Shown: positions 36,051 to 45,383, numbered from the stretch's first letter. The stretch: 64,000 nt of DNA from CAYVTD01 sp964454445 (GCA_964454445.1 CAYVTD010000001.1:1-64000), one strand, 5' to 3'. Notes: generated by a model from the sequence alone, not told the origin. Numbers and translations are program-made.

Positions 36051-37173
36051 TATGAACGAGGGCAAACCACCGTTTATCATTATTGTCGATGACATTGTAA
36101 AAAACCTCCAAGTTCTCGGCACTATGCTCGAAGAAGAAAATTTTGATGTTGCCGTTGCCCAAGACGGCTTCGAAGCACTCGACATTATCGAAGCCGACCC
36201 TCCCGATTTGATTCTTCTCGACATAATGATGCCTGAAATCAATGGCTATGAAGTTTGCGAAAAATTGAAGCAAAACGAAAAGACCAAGGATATACCGGTA
36301 ATCTTCCTTACGGCAAAGAATGAATCTGAAGACGTTGTTGCAGGTTTTAAAATCGGGGGAGTCGATTATGTTACTAAGCCATTCAATAAAGACGAACTTC
36401 TTGTTAGAATAAAAACCCATCTCGAATTGAAGTATTCTAAAGACATTATTTTAAGACAAAATGCAAAATTAAGAGAGCTTAACGACGAAAAAAACGAATT
36501 CCTCGGCATAGCTGCTCACGACTTGAAAAATCCATTGAGCGGCATCAAGGGCTTGGCAGAATTAATAGCAATGGGCAATATGGAAGAAGCAGAAATAATC
36601 GATTTTGCCAATCATATAAAAACTTCTGCTGAGTTTATGTTTGGATTAATAACCGATTTGCTCGACATCAATTCCATAGAAGAAGGAAAATTAAATTTGA
36701 ATTGCGAAGTTTTTCCAATTAATGCTCTCTTGAATAATGCTATTTTAGAGTTTAAACAGCGGGCAGAAGCGAAAAACATCGAGCTAATTTCAAATATAAA
36801 AACCACGTATGTAATGGTTAATTTAGATATGCCCAAGACACGTCAGGTAATTGAGAATATTATTTCTAATGCTATTAAATTTTCGCCACTTAACAAGCAA
36901 ATATATATAAATTCTTCTGTCGAAAAATCGAATAATTTCGTATTAATTGAAGTGCAAGATCAAGGACCGGGCATAAGCAGCGAGGATATGAAAAAGCTGT
37001 TTGGCAAGTTTGCCAGATTATCTGCCCGACCTACCGCTGACGAACATTCGACCGGTTTGGGGCTATCTATTGTTAAAAAACTCGTCGAGGCAATGGGTGG
37101 AAAAATCTGGTGCGAGAGCCAACCAGGCAAAGGTTCATCTTTCAAATTTACTTTTCCAATACAAAATCTATGA
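36034..37173 (+). CDS. REC-HisKA-HATPase histidine kinase
   Basis: 379-residue cytoplasmic protein with an N-terminal receiver (about 14-135, D63 in LLDIMMPEING, KPFN), HisKA with H162 in FLGIAAHDLKNPL, and HATPase (about 265-379, NAIKFSPL, DQGPGIS, STGLGLSIVKKL). It overlaps the preceding hybrid kinase by 17 bases, so the two are translated together and probably work in one pathway. The two N-terminal receivers are closely alike (both share the words YxVCxxL and VIFLTAKNE), which suggests a duplication. No DNA-binding output domain is linked. Confidence 0.93.
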   Translation: MKTLFDMNEGKPPFIIIVDDIVKNLQVLGTMLEEENFDVAVAQDGFEALDIIEADPPDLILLDIMMPEINGYEVCEKLKQNEKTKDIPVIFLTAKNESEDVVAGFKIGGVDYVTKPFNKDELLVRIKTHLELKYSKDIILRQNAKLRELNDEKNEFLGIAAHDLKNPLSGIKGLAELIAMGNMEEAEIIDFANHIKTSAEFMFGLITDLLDINSIEEGKLNLNCEVFPINALLNNAILEFKQRAEAKNIELISNIKTTYVMVNLDMPKTRQVIENIISNAIKFSPLNKQIYINSSVEKSNNFVLIEVQDQGPGISSEDMKKLFGKFARLSARPTADEHSTGLGLSIVKKLVEAMGGKIWCESQPGKGSSFKFTFPIQNL

Positions 37174-37308
37174 TTATTCCTAAAAAATTATTGTTTTTAT
37201 TCGTATCTTGCAATTTATCGCTTGGGAAAAGTTTATTTTTTGCTACATTGTATTCTGTAACAATGCAAACTCACTAATTTATTTTTTTTTATTTACCAAG
37301 GAATAATA

Positions 37309-38679
37309 ATGAAAACATTAATCGAGCCGTTTAAAATCAAGACTGTTGAACATATACCCATAACTACTGAAGAACAAAGAAGAAAGCTATTGAAAGAAGC
37401 AGACTACAACCTGTTTTCATTACATTCTGAAACAATAACTATCGATATGCTTACAGATAGTGGCACAACGGCAATGAGTTCGAAGCAATGGGCTGCCTTA
37501 ATGGATGGCGACGAAGCGTATGCAGGCTCAAAAAGTTATTATAAATTTGAAAATATAATCAGAAGTATTACTGGCTTTAAACATATAATTCCTGTTCACC
37601 AGGGACGCGCCGCCGAAAGGATTTTATTTTCGATATTAGGCAACGAAAATGCCGTAATTCCTAGCAACACTCATTTTGACACAACCCGCGCAAATATCGA
37701 AAACAATAGAGCTGCAGGAATCGATTTGCCAACCGAAATCGGAACAAAACCAGAAATAGAAGCAGATTTCAAAGGAAACATCGACATAGATGCATTGCAC
37801 GCTTTGATTGAAAAAACTGGCGCAGAAAACATTCCTGTTTGTATGCTTACAATAACTAACAACAGCGGTGGCGGACAGCCAGTTTCCATGCAAAATATTC
37901 GCCAAACCAAAGAATTATTAGCAAAATATAACATACCACTATTTCTCGATTGTTGCCGCTTTGCAGAAAATGCTTATTTCATCAAGCAACGCGAAAAAGG
38001 ATACGAGAATAAATCAATACTCGAGATTGCTCGCGAGATGTTTTCTTATGCCGATGGAGCAACGATGAGTGCCAAAAAAGACGGCATGTCCAATACTGGC
38101 GGCTTTCTTGCTACCAACATCGACGATCTTGCTATGCAAGCAAAGAACCTCTTGATAATTACAGAAGGATTCCTCACTTATGGCGGGCTTGCCAGAAGAG
38201 ATTTGGAGGCACTTACGGTCGGTTTTGACGAGATTTTAGATGAGAACTATCTCGGCTATCGCATCGGACAAATCAAATATTTAGGCGACGAGCTTTTAAA
38301 AGCAGGAGTGCCCATTGTCAGACCTACAGGAGGCCACGGGTTGTTTTTAGATGCTAAAGCATTTGCTCCGCATATTCTTCCCGAACAGTTTCCCGGTCAG
38401 TCTATCTCAGCTGAGATTTATATAATTTCCGGTGTCCGTTCTGTCGAAATCGGTTCTGTAATGTTTGGCACTAACGATGGAAATGGCAATCATCTTGCCC
38501 CACCTATGGAATTGGTTCGCTTTGCCGTGCCACGGCGCGTTTACACAAAAAGCCATATAGATTATACTGCCGAAGCAATCATCGAAGTTTACAAGAAACG
38601 CGAAAGTTTGCGCGGAATGAAAATTGTTTGGCAACCACCTGCACTACGGCATTTTACTGCAAAGTTCGATTATGTTTAA
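37309..38679 (+). CDS. tnaA: Tryptophanase (beta-eliminating lyase family)
   Basis: PLP-dependent lyase that splits tryptophan to indole, pyruvate and ammonia. The 456-residue protein has GDEAYAGSKSYY, HQGRAAE, and the Schiff-base lysine region MSAKKDGMSNTGG. Tyrosine phenol-lyase is the near alternative, but three positions that differ between the two enzymes match tryptophanase: Asp in HFDTTR (Thr in tyrosine phenol-lyase), Ile in SVEIGS (Arg in tyrosine phenol-lyase) and His in LRHFTAKF (Phe in tyrosine phenol-lyase). These assignments come from memory of the E. coli and Citrobacter sequences. An AAGGA site 7 bases before ATG supports the start. No TnaC leader with Trp is seen, nor a linked tryptophan transporter gene. 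Confidence 0.88.
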   Translation: MKTLIEPFKIKTVEHIPITTEEQRRKLLKEADYNLFSLHSETITIDMLTDSGTTAMSSKQWAALMDGDEAYAGSKSYYKFENIIRSITGFKHIIPVHQGRAAERILFSILGNENAVIPSNTHFDTTRANIENNRAAGIDLPTEIGTKPEIEADFKGNIDIDALHALIEKTGAENIPVCMLTITNNSGGGQPVSMQNIRQTKELLAKYNIPLFLDCCRFAENAYFIKQREKGYENKSILEIAREMFSYADGATMSAKKDGMSNTGGFLATNIDDLAMQAKNLLIITEGFLTYGGLARRDLEALTVGFDEILDENYLGYRIGQIKYLGDELLKAGVPIVRPTGGHGLFLDAKAFAPHILPEQFPGQSISAEIYIISGVRSVEIGSVMFGTNDGNGNHLAPPMELVRFAVPRRVYTKSHIDYTAEAIIEVYKKRESLRGMKIVWQPPALRHFTAKFDYV

Positions 38680-38693
38680 TTAATTAGTTGTCT

Positions 38694-38729
38694 CCCCTGC
38701 CCCCTCTTGCTTGCAAGAGGGGGCAGGGG
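38694..38729. repeat. GC-rich palindrome with CTTGCTTGCAAG core (copy 2)
   Basis: Perfect 17-base inverted repeat, CCCCTGCCCCCTCTTGC at 38694-38710, loop TT, and its complement at 38713-38729, followed by GATAA. Like copy 1 it lies between two convergent stops (tnaA and the FKBP gene). It shares with copy 1 the CTTGC-TT-GCAAG centre and the trailing GGGGGATAA, while the outer arms differ and are longer here. Confidence 0.75.
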
Positions 38730-38737
38730 GATAAAAC

Positions 38738-39547
38738 TTAATTTCTAGGCATTCTCTCGGCGTCTTGTATCCTAGGTTTGTTTTCCATCGGTCCTAAATT
38801 TCTAAGCATTTCTATCTCGAAAAGTAGAATGGCATTCGGGGGTATTTTCCCTGCAGGTTGGTCTTTGTATGCTAACTCTGGGGGAATAACAAATTTATAT
38901 ATCGAGCCAGGTTTCATCAATAGCAATGCTTCACGCCAGCCAGGAACAACCCCTTGAGGTGTAAAGGTTACAGGTTGCCCGCGTGCATAAGTGTTGTCAA
39001 ATTCTGTCCCGTCAAGCAAAGTGCCTTTGAAATGAATCTCAACAATGTCATTAAGATCAGTTGCTTGGCCACTTCCTTCTTTTACAACTCTGTATTGCAG
39101 TCCACTTTTGGTGGTTTTCCAACCCGGTTTGCTTGCGTTCTGTTTTAAAAACTCAGGGTTCTTAGCTGCATTTTCATCACCGATTTTTTTAAGGCGTTCT
39201 TGCTCCCTCATAGAAGCTCTTTGCTGGACACTTCTCATAGTATCATTGAAGACTCGCAAAATCGAATCACGTTCGATTTGAGTTAGACAAGCAGAATCAC
39301 CCAAAATGGCTTCTTTAAAGCCCCGAATGAAATAATCGACATCAGGATTGAGTGAATCCTTCCTCATTCTCGAACCTAAGTCGTAACCAAGTGTGTAACT
39401 AAAGCCAGTGCGATAGTCGTTGGGTTTTGCAAGCTGTTCTCCACTGCTAGCAGAGTTTTCGCCATTTTTAACGCCTTGAGCGTTATTGTTTTCGCAACCA
39501 AAGATGATAAAGCCAATAAGTAAGGCAATTATCCATTTGAAACTCAT
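38738..39547 (-). CDS. FKBP-type peptidyl-prolyl isomerase lipoprotein
   Basis: Periplasm-facing prolyl isomerase and chaperone. I choose ATG 39547 because a good Shine-Dalgarno AGGAGA sits 4 bases upstream and the product then starts MSFKWIIALLIGFIIFGC, a lipoprotein signal with the lipidated Cys at the end of the lipobox; an upstream ATG at 39574 adds nine residues. The Mip/FkpA-type helical dimerisation domain (about 45-135) is followed by an FKBP domain (about 150-250) with YRVVKEGSGQ, VEIHFKGTLLDGTEFDNTYARGQP, PGWREALLLMKPGSIYKFVIPPELAY and LLFEIEML. The gene lies 34 bases after the SemiSWEET/TerB-like gene and may be co-transcribed. Confidence 0.92.
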   Translation of the reverse strand: MSFKWIIALLIGFIIFGCENNNAQGVKNGENSASSGEQLAKPNDYRTGFSYTLGYDLGSRMRKDSLNPDVDYFIRGFKEAILGDSACLTQIERDSILRVFNDTMRSVQQRASMREQERLKKIGDENAAKNPEFLKQNASKPGWKTTKSGLQYRVVKEGSGQATDLNDIVEIHFKGTLLDGTEFDNTYARGQPVTFTPQGVVPGWREALLLMKPGSIYKFVIPPELAYKDQPAGKIPPNAILLFEIEMLRNLGPMENKPRIQDAERMPRN

Positions 39548-39581
39548 AATATCTCCTATTAAAAAAAAATACAAACAATAA

Positions 39582-40541
39582 CTAATCTTTTTTATTGTTA
39601 TTAGCTAAATCTTGAGGACTAAGGACTATTGTAAAGAAATTTATACCGCGATATTGTTCGCACACCATTTCAGCATATTTCTGCGAATAATATTGACCAA
39701 TTGGATAGGCAACCCCACCAGCAGTATTTATTATTTCTATATGTGGAAACATCTCTTTTATTATAGCTTCGTGCTGTGGTTTCTGGGGAACAATAATAAC
39801 GTTATAAGTAGAAATTTGCTCATTTTTAGATAGATAAAGGTCTATCATTGGAATTAATTCCGAGCTTATAAGCTCCTCCTCAGGGGTTACCTTGTCGTCA
39901 GCTTCGATCATAGTAGTTATCATATCTTTCAATTGAGCAACTTGCTCTTCGGGTGGCTCGCGATCGAGATAATCTTCCATGCTTTTTCTGAGTTTGATAA
40001 AAGTATTCTCACTTTTACGTTGATTCTGCTCGTTAAATTTTTCAACATTGTACTCTATATTCCAATTGCGAGCAAATGACTGAATTAAAAGCAGTTCTTT
40101 CGGATCAAGCTCTTCGTCAATCATAGCAAGTTGGTGGAGGATATTTAATATCTTTTCAGCATTGAGCGGCTTAAAAAAACGTTTAAGTAAGTAATCTGCT
40201 TCTTTGCGCTCTAATTTAAGAGCATTTTTCATTAATTGATAGAAACTCATTCCGCGCTTGCCTTTTACCCACAAACCAGAACCAATAAGCAAAAAAACTG
40301 TCGCTTCCATCATTATGATGCTTGTATCCAAGATGCTGTTATAATCGTCATTAACAATATAATATACAATCCAGAGCAAACAATTAAGCAACAACAGAGA
40401 TATACCTGCTACTGATTGGCTCTCAGCAACATCTCTTTCGTGCTTGCGCTTCCAGATTTTATTGGCTCTCAGGTACATCTGCACTATTGACATTAACAAC
40501 GAAAACCAAATAAACCAATTAAGTACTTGCTCAGTGGTCAT
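39582..40541 (-). CDS. Membrane protein with SemiSWEET-like N-terminus and TerB-like domain
   Basis: 319-residue protein. Residues about 5-95 hold three membrane helices with the SemiSWEET/PQ-loop layout: a first helix reaching VQMYLRANKIWKRK, then SVAGISLLLLNCLLWIVYYIV, then TSIIMMEATVFLLIGSGL. The conserved Pro of the PQ loop is missing, so transport is doubtful. Residues about 125-250 are helical with acidic motifs (MIDEELDPKELLLIQ and IEADDKVTPEEELIS) like TerB/DjlA tellurite-resistance-type metal-binding domains. About 250-315 is a further small alpha/beta domain. Fusion of a membrane domain to TerB suggests signalling or stress sensing at the membrane. Domain calls are by pattern and therefore moderate. 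Confidence 0.55.
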   Translation of the reverse strand: MTTEQVLNWFIWFSLLMSIVQMYLRANKIWKRKHERDVAESQSVAGISLLLLNCLLWIVYYIVNDDYNSILDTSIIMMEATVFLLIGSGLWVKGKRGMSFYQLMKNALKLERKEADYLLKRFFKPLNAEKILNILHQLAMIDEELDPKELLLIQSFARNWNIEYNVEKFNEQNQRKSENTFIKLRKSMEDYLDREPPEEQVAQLKDMITTMIEADDKVTPEEELISSELIPMIDLYLSKNEQISTYNVIIVPQKPQHEAIIKEMFPHIEIINTAGGVAYPIGQYYSQKYAEMVCEQYRGINFFTIVLSPQDLANNNKKD

Positions 40542-40822
40542 ATCATCTCAATCAATGAATTACTCTTTAATATGAAATACAAATTTAATCAAATTTTGTT
40601 ATTTCTTCTAATTTTTTCAAAGAACAATCCTAAAAAAATTCCTCTATCAATTTGCAATAACACAAAAAAGAGCAATAAGTTTCATTTTAAAACTTTATTT
40701 AAAAAAATTTTTAGCGTATATTGTGTAACGTAATTATTCAAATTACCGATTAAATTAAACGTTATAATTTAAAACAATTAAAATACAATCAATAAATAAG
40801 ACAAAAAGCATAGAGGTAAAAG

Positions 40823-41758
40823 ATGACGACACAAACAAACATCCTGCTCGAATCGGGCACCAACGAATTAGAAATTGTTGAGTTTATCCTAATTTACAAT
40901 GACGATTCCGGCAAACCTATAACACAATCTTTTGGCATGAATGTAGCTAAAGTCCGTGAGATAATTCGTATGCCCCAGCTGACCAAACTGCCTAATCTCC
41001 ACGAAGGTGTCCTGGGGGTTTTCAACTTGAGAAACTCGCTTATCCCTGCATTAGATTTATCTAAATATCTCTATAATATTGACAATGTCAATAGTAACCG
41101 GAAAATGATCATTACTGAGTTCAACAAGATACGTTGCGGCTTTATCGTAAACGAAGTCAATCGCATCCACAGAATATCTTGGGGACAGATTGACTCACCC
41201 GAATCTTTGCAAGAATTCGATTCAGATAAATCTTCGATTATTGGCATCATCAAATTAGAATCGAAAAACATTTTGATGATTGATATTGAAAGAATCGTTG
41301 CCGAAATCGACCCTAAAAGTGCTATCGACACAAAAGAAATCACAAGCATAATCAAGGGTAAACCAAAAGTAATCACTGCTGAAGATTCTCCAACAATTCG
41401 CAAGATGATAAGCAACAAGCTTAACCTAGCCGGATTTGAAATTAAATCTTATAATGATGGCTACGAGGCATGGGAAGAACTCGAGCATATAGCCGAGAAA
41501 GCTGCTTCCGGATATAATATTAACGATTATGTAGATATAGTGATTACAGACATCGAAATGCCTAGATTAGATGGCTATTCGCTTACTAAGTATATCAAAT
41601 CCAATCAATATTTATCGAAGCTGCCTGTTGTCATTTTTTCGTCTCTCATCAATCGGGAGGTAATACACAAAGGTAAATCTGTTGGCGCCGATGCACAACT
41701 AACCAAACCACAAATCGGCGAATTGCTCGAAGTGGTAGGGGCTCTGCTAGCACAGTAA
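40823..41758 (+). CDS. CheV-like chemotaxis protein (CheW-REC)
   Basis: 311-residue coupling protein. An N-terminal CheW domain (about 15-160, with VAKVREIIRMPQLTKLPNLHEGVLGVFNLRNSLIPALDL) is joined to a receiver domain (about 181-311) with acidic pair ED at 187-188, D243 in VITDIEMPRLDG and Lys in LTKPQ. CheV proteins link chemoreceptors to CheA and are tuned by phosphorylation. No cheA, receptor or flagellar gene is visible here, but a CheR-like gene lies about 10 kb on. The divergent upstream region of 281 bases is AT-rich. Start ATG 40823 has AGAGGTAAA just upstream. Confidence 0.9.
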   Translation: MTTQTNILLESGTNELEIVEFILIYNDDSGKPITQSFGMNVAKVREIIRMPQLTKLPNLHEGVLGVFNLRNSLIPALDLSKYLYNIDNVNSNRKMIITEFNKIRCGFIVNEVNRIHRISWGQIDSPESLQEFDSDKSSIIGIIKLESKNILMIDIERIVAEIDPKSAIDTKEITSIIKGKPKVITAEDSPTIRKMISNKLNLAGFEIKSYNDGYEAWEELEHIAEKAASGYNINDYVDIVITDIEMPRLDGYSLTKYIKSNQYLSKLPVVIFSSLINREVIHKGKSVGADAQLTKPQIGELLEVVGALLAQ

Positions 41759-41776
41759 TTTGATTATTCGATAATG

Positions 41777-42712
41777 CTATTTAAGCACAAGTGCGGCGGC
41801 TCCGAGCACGGCGGCATTTCTTCCCTGAAGCTCCGACAATAATACTCTTACAGAACCTTTGAAAACAGGAATAAGATTCTCTTCCATTGTTGTTCGAGTT
41901 ATATCCAAAAAGAACTCTGCACCATTGGCAAGTCCGCCACCAATGATAAATGCCTCCGGGCTTAAGATCATTGCAATATTTGCGAAAGATTTGCCAAGGA
42001 TTCTTCCTGTATAATCGAAGGCATTCCTTGCTAATAAATCGCCATTTTTTGCCGCTTCGAATATTAATTTGGCATCAATTTTTTCAGCTGGAATATTCTT
42101 TAACAAGCTATTATTTTCAGTTTTTTCCATCATTTCGATTGCCGTTTTGACAAGACCAGTTGCAGAGCAATATGACTCCAAACTCCCCCGCCTTGCAAAT
42201 GGACTCGGTCTTCCGTTTTCCTCGATGGTGATATGTCCCAATTCTCCAGCAAAACCAGTAGCACCATAGAACAGCTTGCCATCGGCTATAATGCCGCAGC
42301 CTAGACCAGTGCCAAGAGTAATCATAATAAAATTTTTCATTCCTCTGCCAGCACCGAATATCAATTCTCCCATAGCTGCAGCATTGGCATCATTTGTTAA
42401 AACGACATTGATATTGTATTTTTTGTTTAAGATTTGGACTATTGGAGTTATACCTTCCCAATTTAAATTGGCTGGATGCTCTATTGTTCCACTAAGGAAA
42501 TTACCGTTTGGCGCCCCAATACCCAAACCAATTGATTTGTCATAAGCATTAATCATTTCATCAATCTTTTCGCATAAGCGAGGCAAGAAATACTCGAAGG
42601 ATTGTTCCCTATGCGTTTTAATGATAGATGAATGATGAATTTCGCCCTCGCTATCGACTGCCCCAAGCCGGGTAGTCATTCCCCCTATGTCAATGCCAAT
42701 TGCATATATCAT
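41777..42712 (-). CDS. ROK-family sugar kinase lacking the zinc cysteine cluster
   Basis: 311-residue ROK protein, probably a glucokinase-like enzyme. It has the ATP phosphate motif IGIDIGGMTTRLG, GIGAPNG, catalytic NDANAAAMGE, TLGTGLGCG and GELGHITIE. The zinc-binding cluster normally CxCGxxGCxE follows as GRPSPFARRGSLESY: the cysteines are replaced by Ser, Phe and Ser, so structural zinc is unlikely. ROK members without the cluster exist. No DNA-binding domain is attached, so it is not a repressor. Substrate specificity cannot be read from sequence. It stands alone, convergent with the CheV-like gene. Confidence 0.87.
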   Translation of the reverse strand: MIYAIGIDIGGMTTRLGAVDSEGEIHHSSIIKTHREQSFEYFLPRLCEKIDEMINAYDKSIGLGIGAPNGNFLSGTIEHPANLNWEGITPIVQILNKKYNINVVLTNDANAAAMGELIFGAGRGMKNFIMITLGTGLGCGIIADGKLFYGATGFAGELGHITIEENGRPSPFARRGSLESYCSATGLVKTAIEMMEKTENNSLLKNIPAEKIDAKLIFEAAKNGDLLARNAFDYTGRILGKSFANIAMILSPEAFIIGGGLANGAEFFLDITRTTMEENLIPVFKGSVRVLLSELQGRNAAVLGAAALVLK

Positions 42713-42863
42713 TTTTTTTATCCTCTTTTTTATTATCCTCGACGATTATAATAAAAGCCTTACGAAAATATTAAAAAACTACCTTTTAAACAAAGAATTA
42801 CTCAAGCAACATGGAGGGCAAGTTTTGTAGATAAATACTATGATAGCGTAATCTCAAATAAAG

Positions 42864-42902
42864 AGGGCTGTTTCAAAAGATTTCTCTTTTACAAACAGCC
42901 CT
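42864..42902 (-). terminator. Probable terminator of the TonB receptor gene
   Basis: Hairpin with arms AGGGCTGTTT (42864-42873) and AAACAGCCCT (42893-42902), extended by AAAAGA/TCTTTT closer to the loop. On the minus strand it lies 66 bases after the receptor stop and is followed by CTTTATTTG, a modest T-rich tail. Position and strength support transcription termination. Confidence 0.6.
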
Positions 42903-42968
42903 GCATTCGTAAAAAATCACTGTTTAATAGTGATTAATTCAATACTACTCCAACCAAGGAGCAGGAGC

Positions 42969-45383
42969 TTAAAAATTAGCTTTCAAGGACACAAAGACAT
43001 TTCTGCCTGGGGCAACAATCCCCGAGCCAAATACTCTGTAACGCTTGTCAGCAATGTTCTCAACACCAGCAATAACAGAGAATATATCCGTTAATTGATA
43101 CTGCGCCTTGAAATTAAGCGTGAACCAGCTTGGAGAGTAAGGATTGCCGTTTTTGTCGATTATATACATATGTGTTTTTGACAGTTCTTCTTCCGGCATA
43201 TCTTCAGGAGTCCTTTCGCCACTATACATACCATATAGCTGCATATTCAATTTATCATGAGAATATGTTAACCGGGTAACTCCAAACCAGGGAACAGCGT
43301 GCCGCAATGAACTTGTTGTACCGTCATCGAGTTCTTCTTCGCCTTTTTGATAGTTGATACGCGAGGAAATGCCAAAACCGGCAGGTAGTTTGATTTCCAA
43401 ACCGAACTCAATACCATACACATTAGCAGACGCTGCATTCTGGATTGCTTGCACTTGGCAAGTATCGCCATCATAGAAAATCCTGCTTTGACCATCTAAA
43501 GTAAAGTTCCTTCTTACCATTGCTTTATCTAGATAAGTATAGTAAGCCGATAAATCGAACTTTAAGAAGTCACCGAAGGTTTTAGCAATGCTTATTTCAC
43601 CATTATAGGCATATTCAGCATCTAAATCCGGATTAGGAACAACAACCAAACCCGAATCTGGATCGGAAATCTTGCCTAAGTCATCAACATTTGGCGAGCG
43701 GAAGCCTGTCGAGAAATTACCTGCAAGCGACCAATCCTCACTTGGATTAAATACAAAACCCAAGCTGCCAGTTAGAGAACCTTTATTTAATGATGTTTTA
43801 GCTACAGGCATAGGAAAGAAAGGTAGGTTGTTGGTGAAATCGGCATCTATTCCAAATTGATTGTAGCGTGCACCTGCTTGCAATGTAAGCGACTCCATAA
43901 CATTATATTTGTAAGTAAGGTAAGCCGCATAAGAGCTCCAGGTGGACTGTGGATATCTCGAAGAGCCAACTTTGCTGCTATCTGTTGTAATATCAATATC
44001 TGTCCCAACTGATTTAACTTCATTGATAACCGCTTCGATACCATAATATAAACCGGAAACTTCTCCAAAGTTCTTTAAAAAGTCGAAGTTTACAGAATAG
44101 GCATCAACTTTCTCAACTCTCGAGCGCCGTATTTTATCGTTGAAATTACGGTCTAAACGGCTTTCCTCAAAATATTGATCTGCAAGCCGAATGCTCATTT
44201 GGCTATAGAATAAATTCTCACTGTTGTTGTTTATGCTTAAATTATTCATAATCCAAACTTGTGGTCCATAATTCCATTCGGCTGATTTAGGCACGTTCAA
44301 TTTCTTTGTTCTAATCAATCGGTCATAACGCGGATAATCGCTTGTTGTCGAGTAATGGAAACCATATTGAATATCCCAGTTATCATCGGGAGCGTATCTC
44401 AATTTCTGCATAAGATTAACTTGAGAGTAAGCATTAGGCACCTGCATAAGCGGGTTGGGATTAATTACCGCCATGTCAGTATTGTTTGCACGTTCGACGT
44501 AGAATGGTTTCAGATATTTATCTGGTCCGAATCTACCCATTCTCAGGTCGCCAAAATCATAAGTTGTAATACTTGTAACGGAGGCAAAATTCTTCCACCC
44601 GGCGTTGATGTCGAAGTGGGCAGTTTGCTCACCATTCGCTGTTGAATAGCGTGTTACAGCTGAGCCTTTGAAGTATGGTTTGTCAGTAACTGAAAATTCT
44701 GGCGTTAATGTTTGGAAATTCATTACACCGCCGATAGCATCACTTCCATAGATAACCGAACCCGGTCCTAACATAATTTCAGAGTTTTCGATGGCAAAAG
44801 GATCGAGTGAAATTACATTTTGCAAGTTTCCGGTTCTGAATATCGTGGTGTTCATCCTAACTCCATCGACAACATATAGAAGGCGGTTAGTTGAAAAACC
44901 ACGAATCCTTGGGCTGCCGCCTCCTTGCTGGCTTTTTTGTACAGAAACGTCTGTGGAAATCGATAATAAATCTGCCGCAGTTTGAGGATTTTGAAAGGCA
45001 ACTTCCTGAGGGCTAATTGTTGTGATTTTCGCAGGAACTTCTATCTTTGGCTGATTCCATCGAGTTGAAGTTACGACAATCTGATCGAGAAATATGGTCG
45101 TTGGTTCAAGGTAAATCTGAAAATTATCTTGTTCTAACTCTTTATAACTTTTTTTGATAGTTTTATATCCCAACATTTTTATTTCGATTGCTTCAGCATT
45201 TTTGGCTTTCGAAATATCTAATTGTCCAGCTGCATTAGTAAAGGCAGACCAAGCAGGTTTTGTGCTCGATAAGCTAACTTTTTCCAACGCTCTTCCGTTA
45301 TCTCTGTCTTTCACCGTTAATATCTGCGCTAATGCACTTGCATTAATAGAAACAAACAGAATAAACAAAATTATTTTTTTCAT
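42969..45383 (-). CDS. TonB-dependent outer-membrane receptor
   Basis: 804-residue ligand-gated outer-membrane transporter. A signal peptide (about 1-19) is followed by a carboxypeptidase-regulatory-like domain (about 22-95), a plug domain (about 105-225, with IVVTSTRW, SPRIRGFSTNRLLYVVDGVR and IYGSDAIGGVMNFQTL) and a barrel ending NVFVSLKANF with a terminal Phe. The plug wording resembles heme/hemoglobin or iron receptors of the HmuR type, but the substrate is not proved. A small anchored protein with a Pro-rich tail is encoded upstream on the same strand, separated by a 263-base AT-rich gap. No linked ABC transporter is seen. Confidence 0.9.
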   Translation of the reverse strand: MKKIILFILFVSINASALAQILTVKDRDNGRALEKVSLSSTKPAWSAFTNAAGQLDISKAKNAEAIEIKMLGYKTIKKSYKELEQDNFQIYLEPTTIFLDQIVVTSTRWNQPKIEVPAKITTISPQEVAFQNPQTAADLLSISTDVSVQKSQQGGGSPRIRGFSTNRLLYVVDGVRMNTTIFRTGNLQNVISLDPFAIENSEIMLGPGSVIYGSDAIGGVMNFQTLTPEFSVTDKPYFKGSAVTRYSTANGEQTAHFDINAGWKNFASVTSITTYDFGDLRMGRFGPDKYLKPFYVERANNTDMAVINPNPLMQVPNAYSQVNLMQKLRYAPDDNWDIQYGFHYSTTSDYPRYDRLIRTKKLNVPKSAEWNYGPQVWIMNNLSINNNSENLFYSQMSIRLADQYFEESRLDRNFNDKIRRSRVEKVDAYSVNFDFLKNFGEVSGLYYGIEAVINEVKSVGTDIDITTDSSKVGSSRYPQSTWSSYAAYLTYKYNVMESLTLQAGARYNQFGIDADFTNNLPFFPMPVAKTSLNKGSLTGSLGFVFNPSEDWSLAGNFSTGFRSPNVDDLGKISDPDSGLVVVPNPDLDAEYAYNGEISIAKTFGDFLKFDLSAYYTYLDKAMVRRNFTLDGQSRIFYDGDTCQVQAIQNAASANVYGIEFGLEIKLPAGFGISSRINYQKGEEELDDGTTSSLRHAVPWFGVTRLTYSHDKLNMQLYGMYSGERTPEDMPEEELSKTHMYIIDKNGNPYSPSWFTLNFKAQYQLTDIFSVIAGVENIADKRYRVFGSGIVAPGRNVFVSLKANF

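Noticed and set aside
37170..37277. A 35-codon ORF overlapping the kinase stop, ahead of tnaA
   Set aside because: Considered as a TnaC-like leader, but it has no Trp codon, no conserved leader motif and no Shine-Dalgarno site.
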